A stretch of DNA of 64,000 nt from Marinobacter caseinilyticus (GTDB lineage Bacteria; Pseudomonadota; Gammaproteobacteria; Pseudomonadales; Oleiphilaceae). A program made the translations under genes and the position numbers. Positions 10,726 through 21,208 of the stretch are shown piece by piece. The stretch lies in contig NZ_WUQJ01000018.1 in assembly GCF_011074955.1 (NCBI RefSeq), positions 248,001 to 312,000 of the forward strand, in the 5' to 3' direction. Below the pieces are notes generated by a model. That model did not search any database. It was not told the DNA's origin and was given only the letters and a program-made list of their open reading frames with translations. Positions within the stretch are counted from its first letter, which is position 1. Every line of letters begins with the position of its first letter.

Positions 10726-12528
10726 TTAATCCCGGTTGGCGGATGGTGGGCGTTTCTGGCGTTCTTTCTGGTCGCCTTCGAAAAGGTCTTTTAATTCCAA
10801 TGCCGTTTCCTGGGCCGACTGCAGAATTTTATCCGCGTCCTGGTGAAGCCCATGCTGGTGCTGCAACGTGCGCTCGTCGGTTTCTCGAAAGAGGGCCGTC
10901 AGGTCCTGTGCTTCATCGCGTTCCCGCCCCAAGACCACCAGCATTTCCTCGGCCATTAACAGCGCCGAATGAAATGTTTCCCGAACCAGCCAACTGACCC
11001 CGGCATCCATCATCAAGTGGGCATGACGTCGATTGCGGGCGCGCGCCAGGATGCGAACGCTGGGAAAGTGTTCTTTGACCAGTCGCACCGTGCGCAGCGA
11101 GGCATCGATGTCGTCGATGGCCAGGATCAGCACGCTGGCGTCGCCAACTTTGGCCGCACGTAACACGTCAAGCTGTGAAGCATCACCGTAATGCACGGAA
11201 TTGCCAAACCGGCGTACCACATCGACTTGAGCCGGATTGATGTCGAGCGCGGTAAACGGTGTTTTGAGTGACGTCAGAATGCGCCCGCTGATCTGTCCGA
11301 AACGGCCAAAGCCGGCAATCACCACACCGGTGCGGCCGTCGTCGATGGAATCGAATGGCGGAGCGTCTTCAACCAAATGGTGGGCGGCCAGTTTTTCCAG
11401 TACGAACACCGCGGCGGGTGTCAGGACCATGGACAGCGTAATGATGGCCGTCAGTTGTTCGCGCAGGTCGGCGCTGATCAGATCAAGTTGCGACACCAGT
11501 GCGAACATCACAAAGCCAAACTCCCCGCCCTGACTCAATAGCAGCCCGAGCTTGAGTGCGCTGGCCTTGCCAAGGCCGCCACCAAAGTAACCGACGGCGC
11601 CGATGATCAGTGTTTTGACTACCATCAGCGCCACCGTTGCGGCGACCAAAAAGACGGGATCGGCCAGCACCTTTGTCAGGTTCAGTGTCATGCCGACCGA
11701 GATGAAGAACAGACCGAGCAGCAGACCCTTAAACGGTTCAATATCGGCCTCAAGCTGATGCCGAAACTCGGAGTCGGCCAGCAGTACGCCGGCGACGAAG
11801 GCACCCAGTGCCATTGATAGACCGACGGACTCCATGAGATAGGCGGTTCCGGACACCACCAGTAGGGCTGCAGCAATGGATATTTCACGAACTCGGGTGG
11901 CGTGTACAAACTGGAGTACATGGCGCAGCAGATAGCGCCCGGCAATCACAATGGTGGCAAAGGTCAGGATAATTTGGCCGGCATCCACCAAGAGTTCACG
12001 CCATGAGGTTTCCTCCCCCGACCCGGCCAGAAACGGCAAGAACGCGAGCATCGGTACGACCGCCATATCCTGGAACAGCAAAATGGTGAAAGCGAGTCGG
12101 CCGTGTCCGGTGGCCAGCTCCCTTTTTTCGGCCAGCAACTGTAGAACAAACGCGGTTGACGACAGGGCCAGCCCGCAACCGATGACCAGTGCGATGGTCC
12201 AGGTCTCGCCTGCCAGGTAGATGAGCGTGGCAATCACCACCAAACTGGTGACCACCTGCAGCGAGCCAAAGCCAAAGATGGGTTTGCGAAGAGCCCGCAG
12301 GCGGGAGAATTGCAGTTCAAGGCCAATGATGAACATCAGCAGTACGACGCCGAACTCCGACACATGCAGCATGTTTTTGATGTCGCTGAACACGCCAAAC
12401 CCGGACGGGCCAATCAGGATGCCGGCGGCAATATAGCCGAGGATGGCACCAAGACCGGCGCGTTTAAATAACGGCACGGCAATGACAGCAACCAGAAACA
12501 GAATGACGACTTGGCCGAGCGGGTTCAT
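10726..12528 (-). CDS. CPA2-family K+/H+ antiporter with RCK domain (KefB/KefC/YbaL type)
   Basis: Integral membrane cation/proton antiporter. About 600 residues: twelve to thirteen hydrophobic segments over residues 1-385 and a cytoplasmic TrkA-N nucleotide-binding domain starting near 400 (IAGFGRFGQ, followed by YGDASQLDVL). The hydrophilic C-terminal tail is probably coiled. ATG at 12528 has AAGGA five bases upstream; the frame's first possible codon is a TTG one codon earlier. Whether it is glutathione-gated like KefC cannot be read here. About 100 bases separate its start from the end of pyk, so co-transcription with pyk is possible. Confidence 0.88.
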   Translation of the reverse strand: MNPLGQVVILFLVAVIAVPLFKRAGLGAILGYIAAGILIGPSGFGVFSDIKNMLHVSEFGVVLLMFIIGLELQFSRLRALRKPIFGFGSLQVVTSLVVIATLIYLAGETWTIALVIGCGLALSSTAFVLQLLAEKRELATGHGRLAFTILLFQDMAVVPMLAFLPFLAGSGEETSWRELLVDAGQIILTFATIVIAGRYLLRHVLQFVHATRVREISIAAALLVVSGTAYLMESVGLSMALGAFVAGVLLADSEFRHQLEADIEPFKGLLLGLFFISVGMTLNLTKVLADPVFLVAATVALMVVKTLIIGAVGYFGGGLGKASALKLGLLLSQGGEFGFVMFALVSQLDLISADLREQLTAIITLSMVLTPAAVFVLEKLAAHHLVEDAPPFDSIDDGRTGVVIAGFGRFGQISGRILTSLKTPFTALDINPAQVDVVRRFGNSVHYGDASQLDVLRAAKVGDASVLILAIDDIDASLRTVRLVKEHFPSVRILARARNRRHAHLMMDAGVSWLVRETFHSALLMAEEMLVVLGRERDEAQDLTALFRETDERTLQHQHGLHQDADKILQSAQETALELKDLFEGDQKERQKRPPSANRD

Positions 12529-12628
12529 CAAAATCCTTATTCGACGACAGCGAAAATACGGTGGAGCGGTGTGCGTAGTCTACCCGCTGTATTGTCGGTT
12601 GTCGTGAACCCGTAATCGGCCCGGGTGG

Positions 12629-14077
12629 TTAGCGGATATCGCTGCCCACGCGCACAATCTTCATGGTGTTTGTGCCGCCCTGGGCGTTTACGTAATCGCC
12701 TTTGGTAATGATCACCAGGTCGCCGTTTTTGACAACCTTGCGCTCCAGCAGTTCTGCGATGGCCTGGGCGTTGGTTTGCTCATTAGGCAGCGACTCCGAG
12801 TCGAACGGCACGGTTTGCACCCCTCGGTACATCGTGACCCGGTTCTGGGTACTCTGGTGCCGGGAAAATGCAAAGATCGGAAGGCTGGATTTGATGCGCG
12901 ACATCATCAGTGGCGTGGCGCCAGTCTCGGTCATGCAAATGATGGCGTGCACGTCTTCCAGGTGGTTGGCGGCGTACATGGCCGACAGCGCAATCGCTTC
13001 GTCCACCTGTTCCATGGATTCATTAATCCGGTGTCTGGAGGTGTGGGTCGAAGGGTGTCGCTCGGCACCGATACAGATCCGCACCATGGCCTCGACCGCT
13101 TCCGTTGGGTAATCCCCAACGGCCGTTTCCGCTGACAGCATGACGGCGTCGGTGTAATCAAGCACGGCATTGGCGACATCCGATACTTCCGCCCGGGTAG
13201 GCATTGGATTCTCAATCATCGATTCCATCATCTGGGTGGCAGTAATCACGACTTTGTTGAGTGCCCGGGCCCGGTTGATGATGTGTTTTTGGACGCCGAC
13301 CAGCTCGGCATCGCCGATTTCGACCGCCAGGTCACCGCGGGCCACCATGACCGCATCGGAGGCCTCAATCACTGCATCCAGTGCGTCGTTGTCATGGGCC
13401 AGTTCGGCGCGTTCGATTTTGGCGACCAGGCCAGCGGATGACCCCGCCTCTTTCAGCAGGGCGCGGGCGACATGCATGTCATCCGCCGTTCTGACAAAAG
13501 ACACCGCGACATAGTCCGCGCCCAGTTTGGCGGCGGTTTTGATGTCCTGTTTGTCCTTCTCCGTCAGTGCGTCAGCGGACAAGCCCCCGCCGCGTTTGTT
13601 CAGGCCTTTGTTGTTGGACAGGGGGCCGCCGATCAGCACCCGTGACTGGATGCTGTGGTCACTCACCTGTTCCACTTCCATTTCGATACGGCCGTCGTCA
13701 AGCACCAGAATATCGCCAGGCTTGACGTCATTGATCAGCTGCTCGTAATCAATGCCGACACAGTCGCTGGTGCCGGCATCTTTGTCCATGTTGGCGTCCA
13801 GAGTGAAGGATTGCCCGCGTTTTAATGCCACCTTGTTGTCAGCGAAACGCGCCACACGCAATTTAGGGCCCTGAAGATCGGCCAGCAAGGCGACAAACCG
13901 ACCCTGTGCGCTGGCGGCATCGCGCACCTGCTGGGCCCGCTGAATATGATCCTCGGCGCTACCATGGGAGAAGTTCAGCCGGGTAACGTCCACGCCGGCG
14001 GCAATAATGGCGGCCAGTGACTCGGTCGAGTCGGTTGCGGGTCCTAAGGTGGCGACAATCTTGGTGCGCCTGAGCAT
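12629..14077 (-). CDS. pyk: Pyruvate kinase (PykA-type)
   Basis: Converts phosphoenolpyruvate and ADP to pyruvate and ATP. 482 residues, typical length. Family elements in order: N-terminal RRTKIVATLGPAT, the barrel with VAVSFVRTADD, the catalytic-lysine segment LVAKIERAE, the metal-binding VMVARGDLAVE, and MPTRAEVSDVANAV. ATG at 14077 has AAGGA seven bases upstream. It follows gap on the same strand with a 59-base gap, so a gap-pyk operon for lower glycolysis is likely. Confidence 0.96.
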   Translation of the reverse strand: MLRRTKIVATLGPATDSTESLAAIIAAGVDVTRLNFSHGSAEDHIQRAQQVRDAASAQGRFVALLADLQGPKLRVARFADNKVALKRGQSFTLDANMDKDAGTSDCVGIDYEQLINDVKPGDILVLDDGRIEMEVEQVSDHSIQSRVLIGGPLSNNKGLNKRGGGLSADALTEKDKQDIKTAAKLGADYVAVSFVRTADDMHVARALLKEAGSSAGLVAKIERAELAHDNDALDAVIEASDAVMVARGDLAVEIGDAELVGVQKHIINRARALNKVVITATQMMESMIENPMPTRAEVSDVANAVLDYTDAVMLSAETAVGDYPTEAVEAMVRICIGAERHPSTHTSRHRINESMEQVDEAIALSAMYAANHLEDVHAIICMTETGATPLMMSRIKSSLPIFAFSRHQSTQNRVTMYRGVQTVPFDSESLPNEQTNAQAIAELLERKVVKNGDLVIITKGDYVNAQGGTNTMKIVRVGSDIR

Positions 14078-14136
14078 GGTTGAATCCTTCTGATGGAATT
14101 GGCAGTTAAGTGTAAATGGTGGGTCGCCGGTGGCAA

Positions 14137-15141
14137 TTAGCCATTAGCCTCCATGAGCGCCATCGCGTTGTCCAGCATCCGGTTCGAAAACCCCCATTCA
14201 TTATCGTACCAGGCCATGACTTTGGCATGACGGCCAAGTACTCGGGTGTGGTTGGCGTCGTAGATACTGGACAGAGCGTTGTGATTGAAGTCAACACTGA
14301 CCAGCTTTTCCTCGTTATAGCCGAGGATCGGGCTGCTGGTGGCAGCCGCTTTCACTGCGGCGTTAATTTCTTCAATAGAGGTGTCCCGGCTGGCGATAAA
14401 GCTGAGATCGACCAGCGACACATTGATGGTCGGGACCCGCACCGCGAGGCCGTCCATTTTGCCATCCAGTTCGGGCAGAACCTTGCCTATGGCGGCTGCG
14501 GCACCGGTCTTGGTCGGAATCATGGACTGTGTCGCGGAGCGTGCCCGGTAGAGATCTGTGTGGTACACGTCGCTCAACTTCTGGTCGTTGGTGTAAGAGT
14601 GGATGGTCGTCATCAGTCCGCTCTCAATGCCAATGGCTCTGTGAATCGCCTGAGCCACGGGTGCCAGGCAATTGGTGGTGCAGGACGCGTTGGAAATGAT
14701 GTGGTGGTCTGCTGTCAGGGTATGATGATTCACACCATAGACAATCATCGCATCGGCATCGCTGGACGGTGCCGAGATGATGACTTTGCGTGCACCGGCC
14801 GTGAGATGGGCGCCGGCAGCGTCGCGCGTGGTGAACAGACCGGTGCATTCCATCACAACATCAACATGATAATCTTTCCAGGGGAGCTCTTCCGGGTTTC
14901 GGATGGCGGTAATGGCGATGCGATCGCCATTGACCGAAAGGGATTCTTGATCGTGGCCGACGGTGCCGCTGAAACGACCGTGAACACTGTCGTATTTCAA
15001 CAGGTGGGCATTGGTTTCGGCGTCGCCAAGGTCGTTGATGGCGACCACCTGAACCTTTTGACGGTAGTTATTCTCGTACAGAGCGCGAAGAACATTCCGG
15101 CCGATGCGACCGAAGCCATTGATTGCTATGCGAATAGTCAT
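14137..15141 (-). CDS. gap: Glyceraldehyde-3-phosphate dehydrogenase, type I
   Basis: Oxidises glyceraldehyde 3-phosphate to 1,3-bisphosphoglycerate. The frame extends upstream to 15210, but ATG 15141 with GGAG seven bases before it gives the standard 334 residues beginning [16 protein letters not shown] (NAD-binding Rossmann motif). Catalytic Cys154 lies in [12 protein letters not shown]. Divergent from edd across a 305-base gap, the same arrangement as gap/edd in Pseudomonas, so shared HexR control is plausible. Erythrose-4-phosphate dehydrogenase is a paralogue, but the context favours Gap. Confidence 0.95.
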   Translation of the reverse strand: MTIRIAINGFGRIGRNVLRALYENNYRQKVQVVAINDLGDAETNAHLLKYDSVHGRFSGTVGHDQESLSVNGDRIAITAIRNPEELPWKDYHVDVVMECTGLFTTRDAAGAHLTAGARKVIISAPSSDADAMIVYGVNHHTLTADHHIISNASCTTNCLAPVAQAIHRAIGIESGLMTTIHSYTNDQKLSDVYHTDLYRARSATQSMIPTKTGAAAAIGKVLPELDGKMDGLAVRVPTINVSLVDLSFIASRDTSIEEINAAVKAAATSSPILGYNEEKLVSVDFNHNALSSIYDANHTRVLGRHAKVMAWYDNEWGFSNRMLDNAMALMEANG

Positions 15142-15193
15142 AACTGTACTCCGTGATTCCGAGAGAAATTTTGTTGTTGAGCTGACCTTATTA

Positions 15194-15208
15194 TGTAGTA
15201 AATATAAC
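15194..15208. promoter_or_regulatory. Weak HexR-like site in the gap/edd divergent region
   Basis: TGTAGTAAATATAAC matches 12 of 15 positions of the HexR pattern; the right arm is degenerate. A second short palindrome-like element GTAAAATTACA lies at 15261-15271. The position between divergent gap and edd is where HexR binds in pseudomonads. Sequence support alone is modest. Confidence 0.35.
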
Positions 15209-15446
15209 AATAAAATCTCGATATATGAACTTTTAATCGTGTAAAAAGCTCAAAAAGAACGTAAAATTACATTCATAAAATCACGACGCATGAACGAACT
15301 GCGGGAATTCATTCCCGTAGTCGCGCACACTGGGAGTGGGTTTCGGATTGCCAGCGTTGCCTGGCGGCCGCTTGCAGTGCACCCCATCTGGTGTACTAAG
15401 ACAGCTATGAGTTTCAAGAGTTCTGGTACCTAATAAGGAGCATCGA

Positions 15447-17267
15447 ATGCACCCCACCGTCGAAATGGTCACTCAGCGCATCATCGAGCGCAGCCGAGGC
15501 ACACGTCAGGATTACCTGGATTGTATGGCTGTGTTGAAGGCGCAATCCCCCCACCGCGGGGTGTTGTCCTGTGGCAATCTGGCCCATGGGTTTGCGGCCT
15601 GCAGCAGTGAAGACAAGAACACGCTAAAGTTTATGAACAAGGCCAATGTCGCCATTGTGTCGGCATACAATGACATGCTGTCTGCACATCAGCCGTACGA
15701 GCGTTTTCCGGACCTTATTCGCGAGGCGGCCCATGGTATGGGGTCGGTGGCTCAGTTCGCCGGTGGTACGCCAGCCATGTGCGACGGTGTCACCCAGGGG
15801 CAGCCGGGTATGGAGCTTAGCCTGTTTTCCCGCGACGTCATTGCTATGAGCACGGCGGTGGCCATGAGCCACAACATGTTCGATGCCACCGTGTTGTTGG
15901 GAATCTGCGATAAGATCGTGCCGGGTCTGTTGATCGGCTCGCTCAGCTTTGGCTATTTGCCCACCATACTGATTCCTGCGGGCCCGATGCCGTCGGGTTT
16001 GCCGAATAAAGAGAAGCAACGGATACGCCAGCTCTATGCCGAGGGCAAGGTGGGCAAAGGCGAGCTGTTGGAGGCGGAAATTAAGTCTTATCACAGCCCG
16101 GGCACCTGTACTTTTTATGGCACGGCCAACAGCAACCAGTTACTGGTTGAGGTCATGGGGCTGCATCTGCCCGGCGCCGCGTTTGTGAATCCGAACACGC
16201 CGTTGCGGGACCAACTGACCCGGGCGGCAACGGAGCAAGTCGTGCGCCTGTCCAGGCCCAATGGCGGTGAGCTGGGTCTGGGCGACATGGTCGATGAGAA
16301 GAGCATCGTTAATGCTCTAGTGGCTTTGTTGGTGACGGGTGGCTCCACCAACCACACCATTCACTGGATTGCCATCGCCCGGGCCGCCGGCATTGTGATT
16401 GACTGGAATGACTACGCGGATCTTTCCGCCGCGGTACCGTCCATGACCCGTATATACCCCAACGGCCAAGCCGATGTGAACGCATTCCATGACGCGGGTG
16501 GCACACCGTTTCTGATCCGGGAGCTACTGGCGGGCGGGTATCTGCACGAAGACGTGGAAACGGTAATGGGTCGCGGACTTGAGCAGTACACTCGCATGCC
16601 CACTCTGAAAAACGGCACCCTTGTCTGGTCACCGGTCGCTACCGAAACTCTTGACCCCGAGGTACTGAGCAGTGCATCCGAGCCGTTCGCGCCGGATGGC
16701 GGCATGAAGGTGCTGGACGGCAATCTGGGGCGTGGCGTTATCAAAGTGTCGGCCGTGGCCAAAGAGCACCACCGGGTGGAGGCGCCTGCTGTTGTCTTTA
16801 ATGATCAGAATGACCTGGCGGCGGCATTTGAAGCCGGTGATCTGGATAAAGATTGTGTGGTGGTTGTGCGGTTCCAGGGCCCTAAAGCCAACGGTATGCC
16901 GGAACTGCACAAACTGACGCCCTATTTGGGCGTCGTGCAGGACCGCGGCTATCACGTCGCGCTGGTGACGGATGGCCGTATGTCGGGCGCGTCCGGCAAG
17001 GTGCCCGCGGCGATCCATGTCTATCCGGAGGCGGCCAATGGTGGCTTGCTAGCGAAAGTCCAGGACGGCGATGTTGTGTGCGTGGATGCAGAAGCGGGAA
17101 CTTTGACATTGCTGGTGTCAGAACAGGATCTGGCCGCCCGACAGCCAGCTGAGGTGGATTTAAGCGCCTCCCATAGTGGTCTGGGCCGCGAGATGTTTGG
17201 TTGGCTGCGGCGGGTTGCCAGTAACCCGGAAGAGGGCGCGTCATTTTTTTGGAATCATGACGCATGA
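15447..17267 (+). CDS. edd: Phosphogluconate dehydratase
   Basis: [4Fe-4S] enzyme of the IlvD/Edd family that dehydrates 6-phosphogluconate to 2-keto-3-deoxy-6-phosphogluconate, the substrate of Eda. 606 residues, matching E. coli Edd. ATG 15447 has AAGGAG (15435-15440) six bases upstream. Conserved stretches include [42 protein letters not shown] and [17 protein letters not shown], which carry the cluster cysteines and active site. Overlaps glk by four bases (ATGA), so the two are coupled. Confidence 0.97.
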   Translation: MHPTVEMVTQRIIERSRGTRQDYLDCMAVLKAQSPHRGVLSCGNLAHGFAACSSEDKNTLKFMNKANVAIVSAYNDMLSAHQPYERFPDLIREAAHGMGSVAQFAGGTPAMCDGVTQGQPGMELSLFSRDVIAMSTAVAMSHNMFDATVLLGICDKIVPGLLIGSLSFGYLPTILIPAGPMPSGLPNKEKQRIRQLYAEGKVGKGELLEAEIKSYHSPGTCTFYGTANSNQLLVEVMGLHLPGAAFVNPNTPLRDQLTRAATEQVVRLSRPNGGELGLGDMVDEKSIVNALVALLVTGGSTNHTIHWIAIARAAGIVIDWNDYADLSAAVPSMTRIYPNGQADVNAFHDAGGTPFLIRELLAGGYLHEDVETVMGRGLEQYTRMPTLKNGTLVWSPVATETLDPEVLSSASEPFAPDGGMKVLDGNLGRGVIKVSAVAKEHHRVEAPAVVFNDQNDLAAAFEAGDLDKDCVVVVRFQGPKANGMPELHKLTPYLGVVQDRGYHVALVTDGRMSGASGKVPAAIHVYPEAANGGLLAKVQDGDVVCVDAEAGTLTLLVSEQDLAARQPAEVDLSASHSGLGREMFGWLRRVASNPEEGASFFWNHDA

Positions 17268-18232
17268 GCCTGCCCGATGTGGCTTTGGTTGGGGACATTG
17301 GCGGCACCAACGCGCGTTTTGCCTTGGTATCGGCCGGTGGCGTGCAGCCACAAGCCATTGAAATTCTGCCCTGTGTGGGTTACGCCAACTTGGACGATGC
17401 CGTTGTTGATTACCTTGAGCGCTCAGGGGTTGGCGCGGTGGCCAATGTCTGCCTCGCGGTTGCCTCGCCGGTTCGCGGAGCCGAGGTCCGAATGACCAAC
17501 AACCATTGGCATTTTGATATCAATGAGATGCGCGATCGGTTTGGCTGGCAGGCGTTCAAGGTGGTCAATGACTTTACCGCGATGGCACTGGGGGTGCTCC
17601 ATGTCGGCGCCGACAAGTTGATTCATGTCTGTGGCGGTGGCGGCAATCCGGCTCGGCCCAAGCTGGTGATCGGACCGGGTACGGGGCTTGGCGTGTCCGG
17701 ACTGGTGCCGATCCACAATGGCTGGGTGCCACTGGTGACCGAAGGCGGCCATGTGGATTTCGCACCAACCGATGATATCGAGTCGGCCATCCTGACGATT
17801 CTCCGACAGCGATTTGGCCGCGTGTCAGTTGAACGCATTTTGTGTGGCCAGGGCTTGTTGGATCTGTATCAGGCACACGCCGAAATTCAGGGTGTCGCGG
17901 CCGCTCTTGATACGCCCGAGAAAATCACGGCAGCGGCGACGGGGCAAGGCGACCCGCTTGCACGTCAAGTATTGGGGCATTTCTGTGGAATTCTGGGTCG
18001 TGTTGCCGGCAATGCGGCACTGACGCTGGGTAGTTTGGGCGGGGTTTATCTTTGTGGTGGCATCGTGCCGAGGTTTGCCGACTTTTTGCTCGATAGCCCA
18101 TTTCAAGCCGGGTTCGAAGACAAGGGGCGCATGCGGCCATTGATGGAAAGCACGCCGGTCCACATTGTCACTGAGCCATACACCGGATTACTGGGCGCGG
18201 CCGAAGCCCTCAATAATCCAGAAGTCGCTTGA
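17264..18232 (+). CDS. glk: Glucokinase (bacterial Glk family)
   Basis: Phosphorylates cytoplasmic glucose with ATP, feeding Zwf. 322 residues, the E. coli Glk length. The phosphate-binding motif [14 protein letters not shown] is at the N-terminus; [11 protein letters not shown] and the active-site/metal-region [10 protein letters not shown] follow. Starts inside the edd stop codon (ATGA). With edd it completes the glucose to pyruvate route encoded in this window. Confidence 0.95.
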   Translation: MSLPDVALVGDIGGTNARFALVSAGGVQPQAIEILPCVGYANLDDAVVDYLERSGVGAVANVCLAVASPVRGAEVRMTNNHWHFDINEMRDRFGWQAFKVVNDFTAMALGVLHVGADKLIHVCGGGGNPARPKLVIGPGTGLGVSGLVPIHNGWVPLVTEGGHVDFAPTDDIESAILTILRQRFGRVSVERILCGQGLLDLYQAHAEIQGVAAALDTPEKITAAATGQGDPLARQVLGHFCGILGRVAGNAALTLGSLGGVYLCGGIVPRFADFLLDSPFQAGFEDKGRMRPLMESTPVHIVTEPYTGLLGAAEALNNPEVA

Positions 18233-18258
18233 GTAAAAAGGCTTAAAGTTATCGCGTT

Positions 18259-18403
18259 TCAGGTCGAATGCTCACGCGCATAATGGGCGATGCGTTCAAT
18301 GTCTTTATTGAAGGATGCGAAGGCTTTATCGTCCAGTTGCAGGCGCTTTTTGTGCACGGGTCAACAGGTCAACATCGAAGTTGCCATCAAGCCATTCTTT
18401 TAA
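18259..18403 (-). pseudogene. Remnant of an unidentified coding sequence (two frames)
   Basis: On the minus strand one frame reads LKEWLDGNFDVDLLTRA (from 18403 down to about 18355) and then hits a stop, while the shifted frame continues as KKRLQLDDKAFASFNKDIER and on to ARE-HST and a stop at 18261-18259. The switch falls at a five-base homopolymer (18347-18351). The joined peptide looks like the C-terminus of a small cytoplasmic protein, but no start or upstream part is visible. I do not recognise the family. A sequencing indel is an alternative explanation. Confidence 0.35.
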
Positions 18404-18518
18404 AATGGAATGCCTGATTTGGATCTATTGCGAAACCGAAATCCGCGCATTCACCGTAAGCCTTTGATAAATTGATGTATTAAGCTATTTTCAAAGCGCT
18501 TCGGTGTATCCGTAACGC

Positions 18519-19265
18519 TTACAGCGTGTGGATAAAGTCCTCCTTATCGAACCGGTATTGCTGGTTATAAACGCCGTTGTCCGCTCTTCGGCCTGCCGCC
18601 AGTACCATGATGACCTGGCCATCGCCGGGTACGCCGAGAATTTTCCTGACCCGATGATCATCAAAGCCTTCCATTGGGCAGGAGTCATAACCATGGGCTC
18701 GTAAAGCCAGCATCAGATTTTGCGCTGCCAGTGCGGTTGATTTTGCAGCCCAGACTTTCATTTCACACACGGAGTAAGGCCCACGAGGAACCGGTTTTTT
18801 TATCCCGGCAATCAGGCCAAGCCCTTTCTTGAGCACGCCAAATACCCCCAAGGGCCCCTGGTTGTAATGAAGGGGCGCAATTTTGGAGTAATACTTTTCA
18901 ACAATGGGCGGCAGTTTTTCGTCCGGCCATTCGTCCAGATTGCGCTGGCTGTTCTGCCGCCAGGTGGCCGTGCGGGCAACGATGCCAATCAGTACCGGCG
19001 CTGTTTTGGCGGCATTTTGACCGAGGCACGCCGTTGCCAGTTGTTGTCGGATCGCCGGGGTTTTGACCACATAAAAAGACCAGGGCTGCAGGTTGCTGGA
19101 ATTGGGTGCCAGCATGGCCAGCTCCAGGCAGTCATCCAGCACTGAGTCCGGAACCGGTTCGTCGGTGAAGCGACGAATGGAACGTCGGCTTCGCACCACT
19201 TTGCGAAATTCTTCCACGTCGATGGTTGGCAATGGATGGCTTTTAGGGTCGGTTGTTTTAGGCAT
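18519..19265 (-). CDS. Nitroreductase-family flavoprotein
   Basis: Probable FMN-dependent NAD(P)H oxidoreductase; substrate not predictable. 248 residues. The FMN-binding start of the family is clear: RSRRSIRRFTDEPVPDS near residues 26-42 and LAPNSSNLQPWSFYVV near 51-68. A C-terminal part (CPMEGFDDHRVRKILGVPG) matches the usual nitroreductase end. It sits 17 bases downstream of the MscS-type gene on the same strand, so the two probably share a transcript. Confidence 0.88.
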   Translation of the reverse strand: MPKTTDPKSHPLPTIDVEEFRKVVRSRRSIRRFTDEPVPDSVLDDCLELAMLAPNSSNLQPWSFYVVKTPAIRQQLATACLGQNAAKTAPVLIGIVARTATWRQNSQRNLDEWPDEKLPPIVEKYYSKIAPLHYNQGPLGVFGVLKKGLGLIAGIKKPVPRGPYSVCEMKVWAAKSTALAAQNLMLALRAHGYDSCPMEGFDDHRVRKILGVPGDGQVIMVLAAGRRADNGVYNQQYRFDKEDFIHTL

Positions 19266-19282
19266 GAAAAAAAAGGCTCTGG

Positions 19283-20449
19283 CTAACGGGTGTCTGGAGC
19301 GGTGGATGACGCATTGCGCGTCGAGTATAAAGGTTCGAACAGCGGTTTGAGCCCTTTTGCATCATCGATGAACAACTGAAGGTGGGGGAAGGGTATTTCG
19401 ATGCCGGCAGTGTCCAGCGCTTCCTTGATGCTCTCGTACAATTCTGCGGATATCCCTGGTTGGAAATCAATGTCTTCAGGGCTGATCCAGGCTAGGGCCA
19501 CCAGGTCTACCGAGGAATCACCGAGCCCGGTCATACGCACCATCGGAACCATGTCTGACGACTGAATGATCTTGGGGTGCTCGAGCAGAACCGGCATGAT
19601 GATGTCCCTGGCCTGTCGCGCGGATTCCTTGTAGGCAATGCCAAGCGGCAGCCGGACGCGAATCGGGCCCTCGGCACTGTAATTAACGATATCGGAAGAC
19701 GCCACGCTGTCATTGGGGATCATGGTGAAAATGTTATCGCGGGTGCGTAGCCAGGTCGTTCGCAGGGCGATTTTGATCACTTTGCCTTCCTGATCGTTAA
19801 TCTTGACCCAGTCGCCAATACGAAATGGTCGCTCAATCAACAGCGTCACACCGGCAATGAAATTGGACAGGGTAGACTGCGCGGCAAAGCCGACTGCGAT
19901 ACCGACGATGCCCAGCCCCGCGATAATAGAAAAAACGTCAAAGCCGAATTGGCTAAGCACCATTACGGCGGCAAACACCGTCATCAATACAGACAGCATG
20001 TTTTTCAGGAGTTGACCGATGGACTTGTCGATTTGATATCGGTTAAGGCCTTCCTTCAGGATTTTTGAGCAAGCCAGCCAGGCAAGGTAAAAACCAAGCG
20101 CGACGAATCCGGCCCGGGCGGTGGCTTTCAGCACCGTATCGGGAACGTCATACTGCGCCATGATCGCCAGGGTGGTAAACAGAAGAAACAGGTATCGCAG
20201 CCCGGTCTGGAGGTGCCCAGGGCCGATGTGAGCAGATTGCAACCTGCGGGTTGCCAGCAGCACTGTTTTGTTCAGGCAGAGGTACAGAAGGCCAAAAAAA
20301 GCCAACAGCAGAGCCGATACCACCAGCTGGCCCATGGCATGGGCGGCGAGGGCATACCATTCGACCTGGGACAGCCCCAGCGCGTCGCTGGAGTCGGTGA
20401 TGTTCTTCTGGACCTGATTCCATACGTCGGTAAAAAAAGTGCCGTCCAT
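19283..20449 (-). CDS. Small-conductance mechanosensitive channel, MscS family
   Basis: Inner-membrane channel that releases solutes on osmotic downshock. 388 residues: about four hydrophobic segments in the first 185, the pore-lining TM3-like helix with GLGIVGIAVGFAAQSTLSNF, then the beta domain (RPFRIGDWVKIND, NDSVASSDIVNYS) and a mixed C-terminal domain. The N-terminal extension is longer than in E. coli MscS, with an extra membrane pair. First gene of a probable two-gene unit with the nitroreductase. Confidence 0.9.
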   Translation of the reverse strand: MDGTFFTDVWNQVQKNITDSSDALGLSQVEWYALAAHAMGQLVVSALLLAFFGLLYLCLNKTVLLATRRLQSAHIGPGHLQTGLRYLFLLFTTLAIMAQYDVPDTVLKATARAGFVALGFYLAWLACSKILKEGLNRYQIDKSIGQLLKNMLSVLMTVFAAVMVLSQFGFDVFSIIAGLGIVGIAVGFAAQSTLSNFIAGVTLLIERPFRIGDWVKINDQEGKVIKIALRTTWLRTRDNIFTMIPNDSVASSDIVNYSAEGPIRVRLPLGIAYKESARQARDIIMPVLLEHPKIIQSSDMVPMVRMTGLGDSSVDLVALAWISPEDIDFQPGISAELYESIKEALDTAGIEIPFPHLQLFIDDAKGLKPLFEPLYSTRNASSTAPDTR

Positions 20450-20567
20450 TCTGCATCCTGTAGGTTCATGCTGCGATCATGGTTGCGGTATTCTGTCTGA
20501 AAAGTAAAGCTGTAGACTCCCGTTCACGCCAGCATTCCGGGTCGGTGTGCCACAGTAGGGTGGTGTT

Positions 20568-21158
20568 GTGATTGATTCAGATCTAACATTTTCACAATTG
20601 ATGGAGCGAGTGCGTCAATGCACGCTCTGCCAGGCCGTGCTGCCTCATGAGCCGCGACCGGTTGTGCAGGCCAGCCCGGAAGCAAGAATCCTTGTGGTAG
20701 GGCAGGCACCGGGACGTCGCGTGCATGAGACCGGATTGCCTTTTAATGACCCCAGTGGCGATCGCCTGCGTGACTGGATGGGGATCTCGCGGGCCGTGTT
20801 TTATGACGAGCACCAGTTGGCGATCCTGCCAATGGGGTTTTGCTATCCGGGGACCGGCAAGCAAGGAGACCTTCCACCACGGCCCGAATGTGCACCGGCC
20901 TGGCGGAAAGCCATTCTCTCGCACCTCACACACATCCAGTTGACCCTGGTGATCGGCCGGTACGCCCAGGCATGGCACCTTGGATCTCCGAAACGCTCAG
21001 TTACCGACGCGGTGCTCGAATGGGAGGCGCACTGGCCTGAGCTTGTGGCGTTGCCGCATCCGAGCCCCCGGAACAACCGCTGGCTAAAAGAGAACCCCTG
21101 GTTCGAGGACGCGGTACTGCCCAGGTTGAAGGCCCGGGTCCGGGATGTCCTGGGGTAA
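20568..21158 (+). CDS. Uracil-DNA glycosylase-superfamily protein
   Basis: 196 residues with the UDG fold. The N-terminus has a CTLCQ cysteine pair, then ILVVGQAPGRRVHETGLPF (the water-activating motif region) and a C-terminal LPHPSPRNNRWL (the DNA-minor-groove loop, HPSPRN type). This combination is typical of the uncharacterised UDG-like branch often annotated as uracil-DNA glycosylase family. Whether it removes uracil is unproven. Start is GTG 20568 with an AGGGTGG ribosome site five bases upstream. Single gene, convergent with glpD. Confidence 0.82.
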   Translation: MIDSDLTFSQLMERVRQCTLCQAVLPHEPRPVVQASPEARILVVGQAPGRRVHETGLPFNDPSGDRLRDWMGISRAVFYDEHQLAILPMGFCYPGTGKQGDLPPRPECAPAWRKAILSHLTHIQLTLVIGRYAQAWHLGSPKRSVTDAVLEWEAHWPELVALPHPSPRNNRWLKENPWFEDAVLPRLKARVRDVLG

Positions 21159-21208
21159 CGTCCGCCACAGTTCTGGGCCGGGCTGCAAGCCATGCGTTGT
21201 ATACAGCG

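Noticed and set aside
10715..10740. Small CGGGA/TCCCG inverted repeat between eda and the antiporter gene as a terminator
   Set aside because: Five-base stem overlapping the antiporter stop codon with no T run; insufficient.
14116..15156. Long plus-strand open frame (346 codons) opposite gap
   Set aside because: Fully antisense to a clear gap gene; composition is a shadow of its codon usage and no ribosome site or domain is present.
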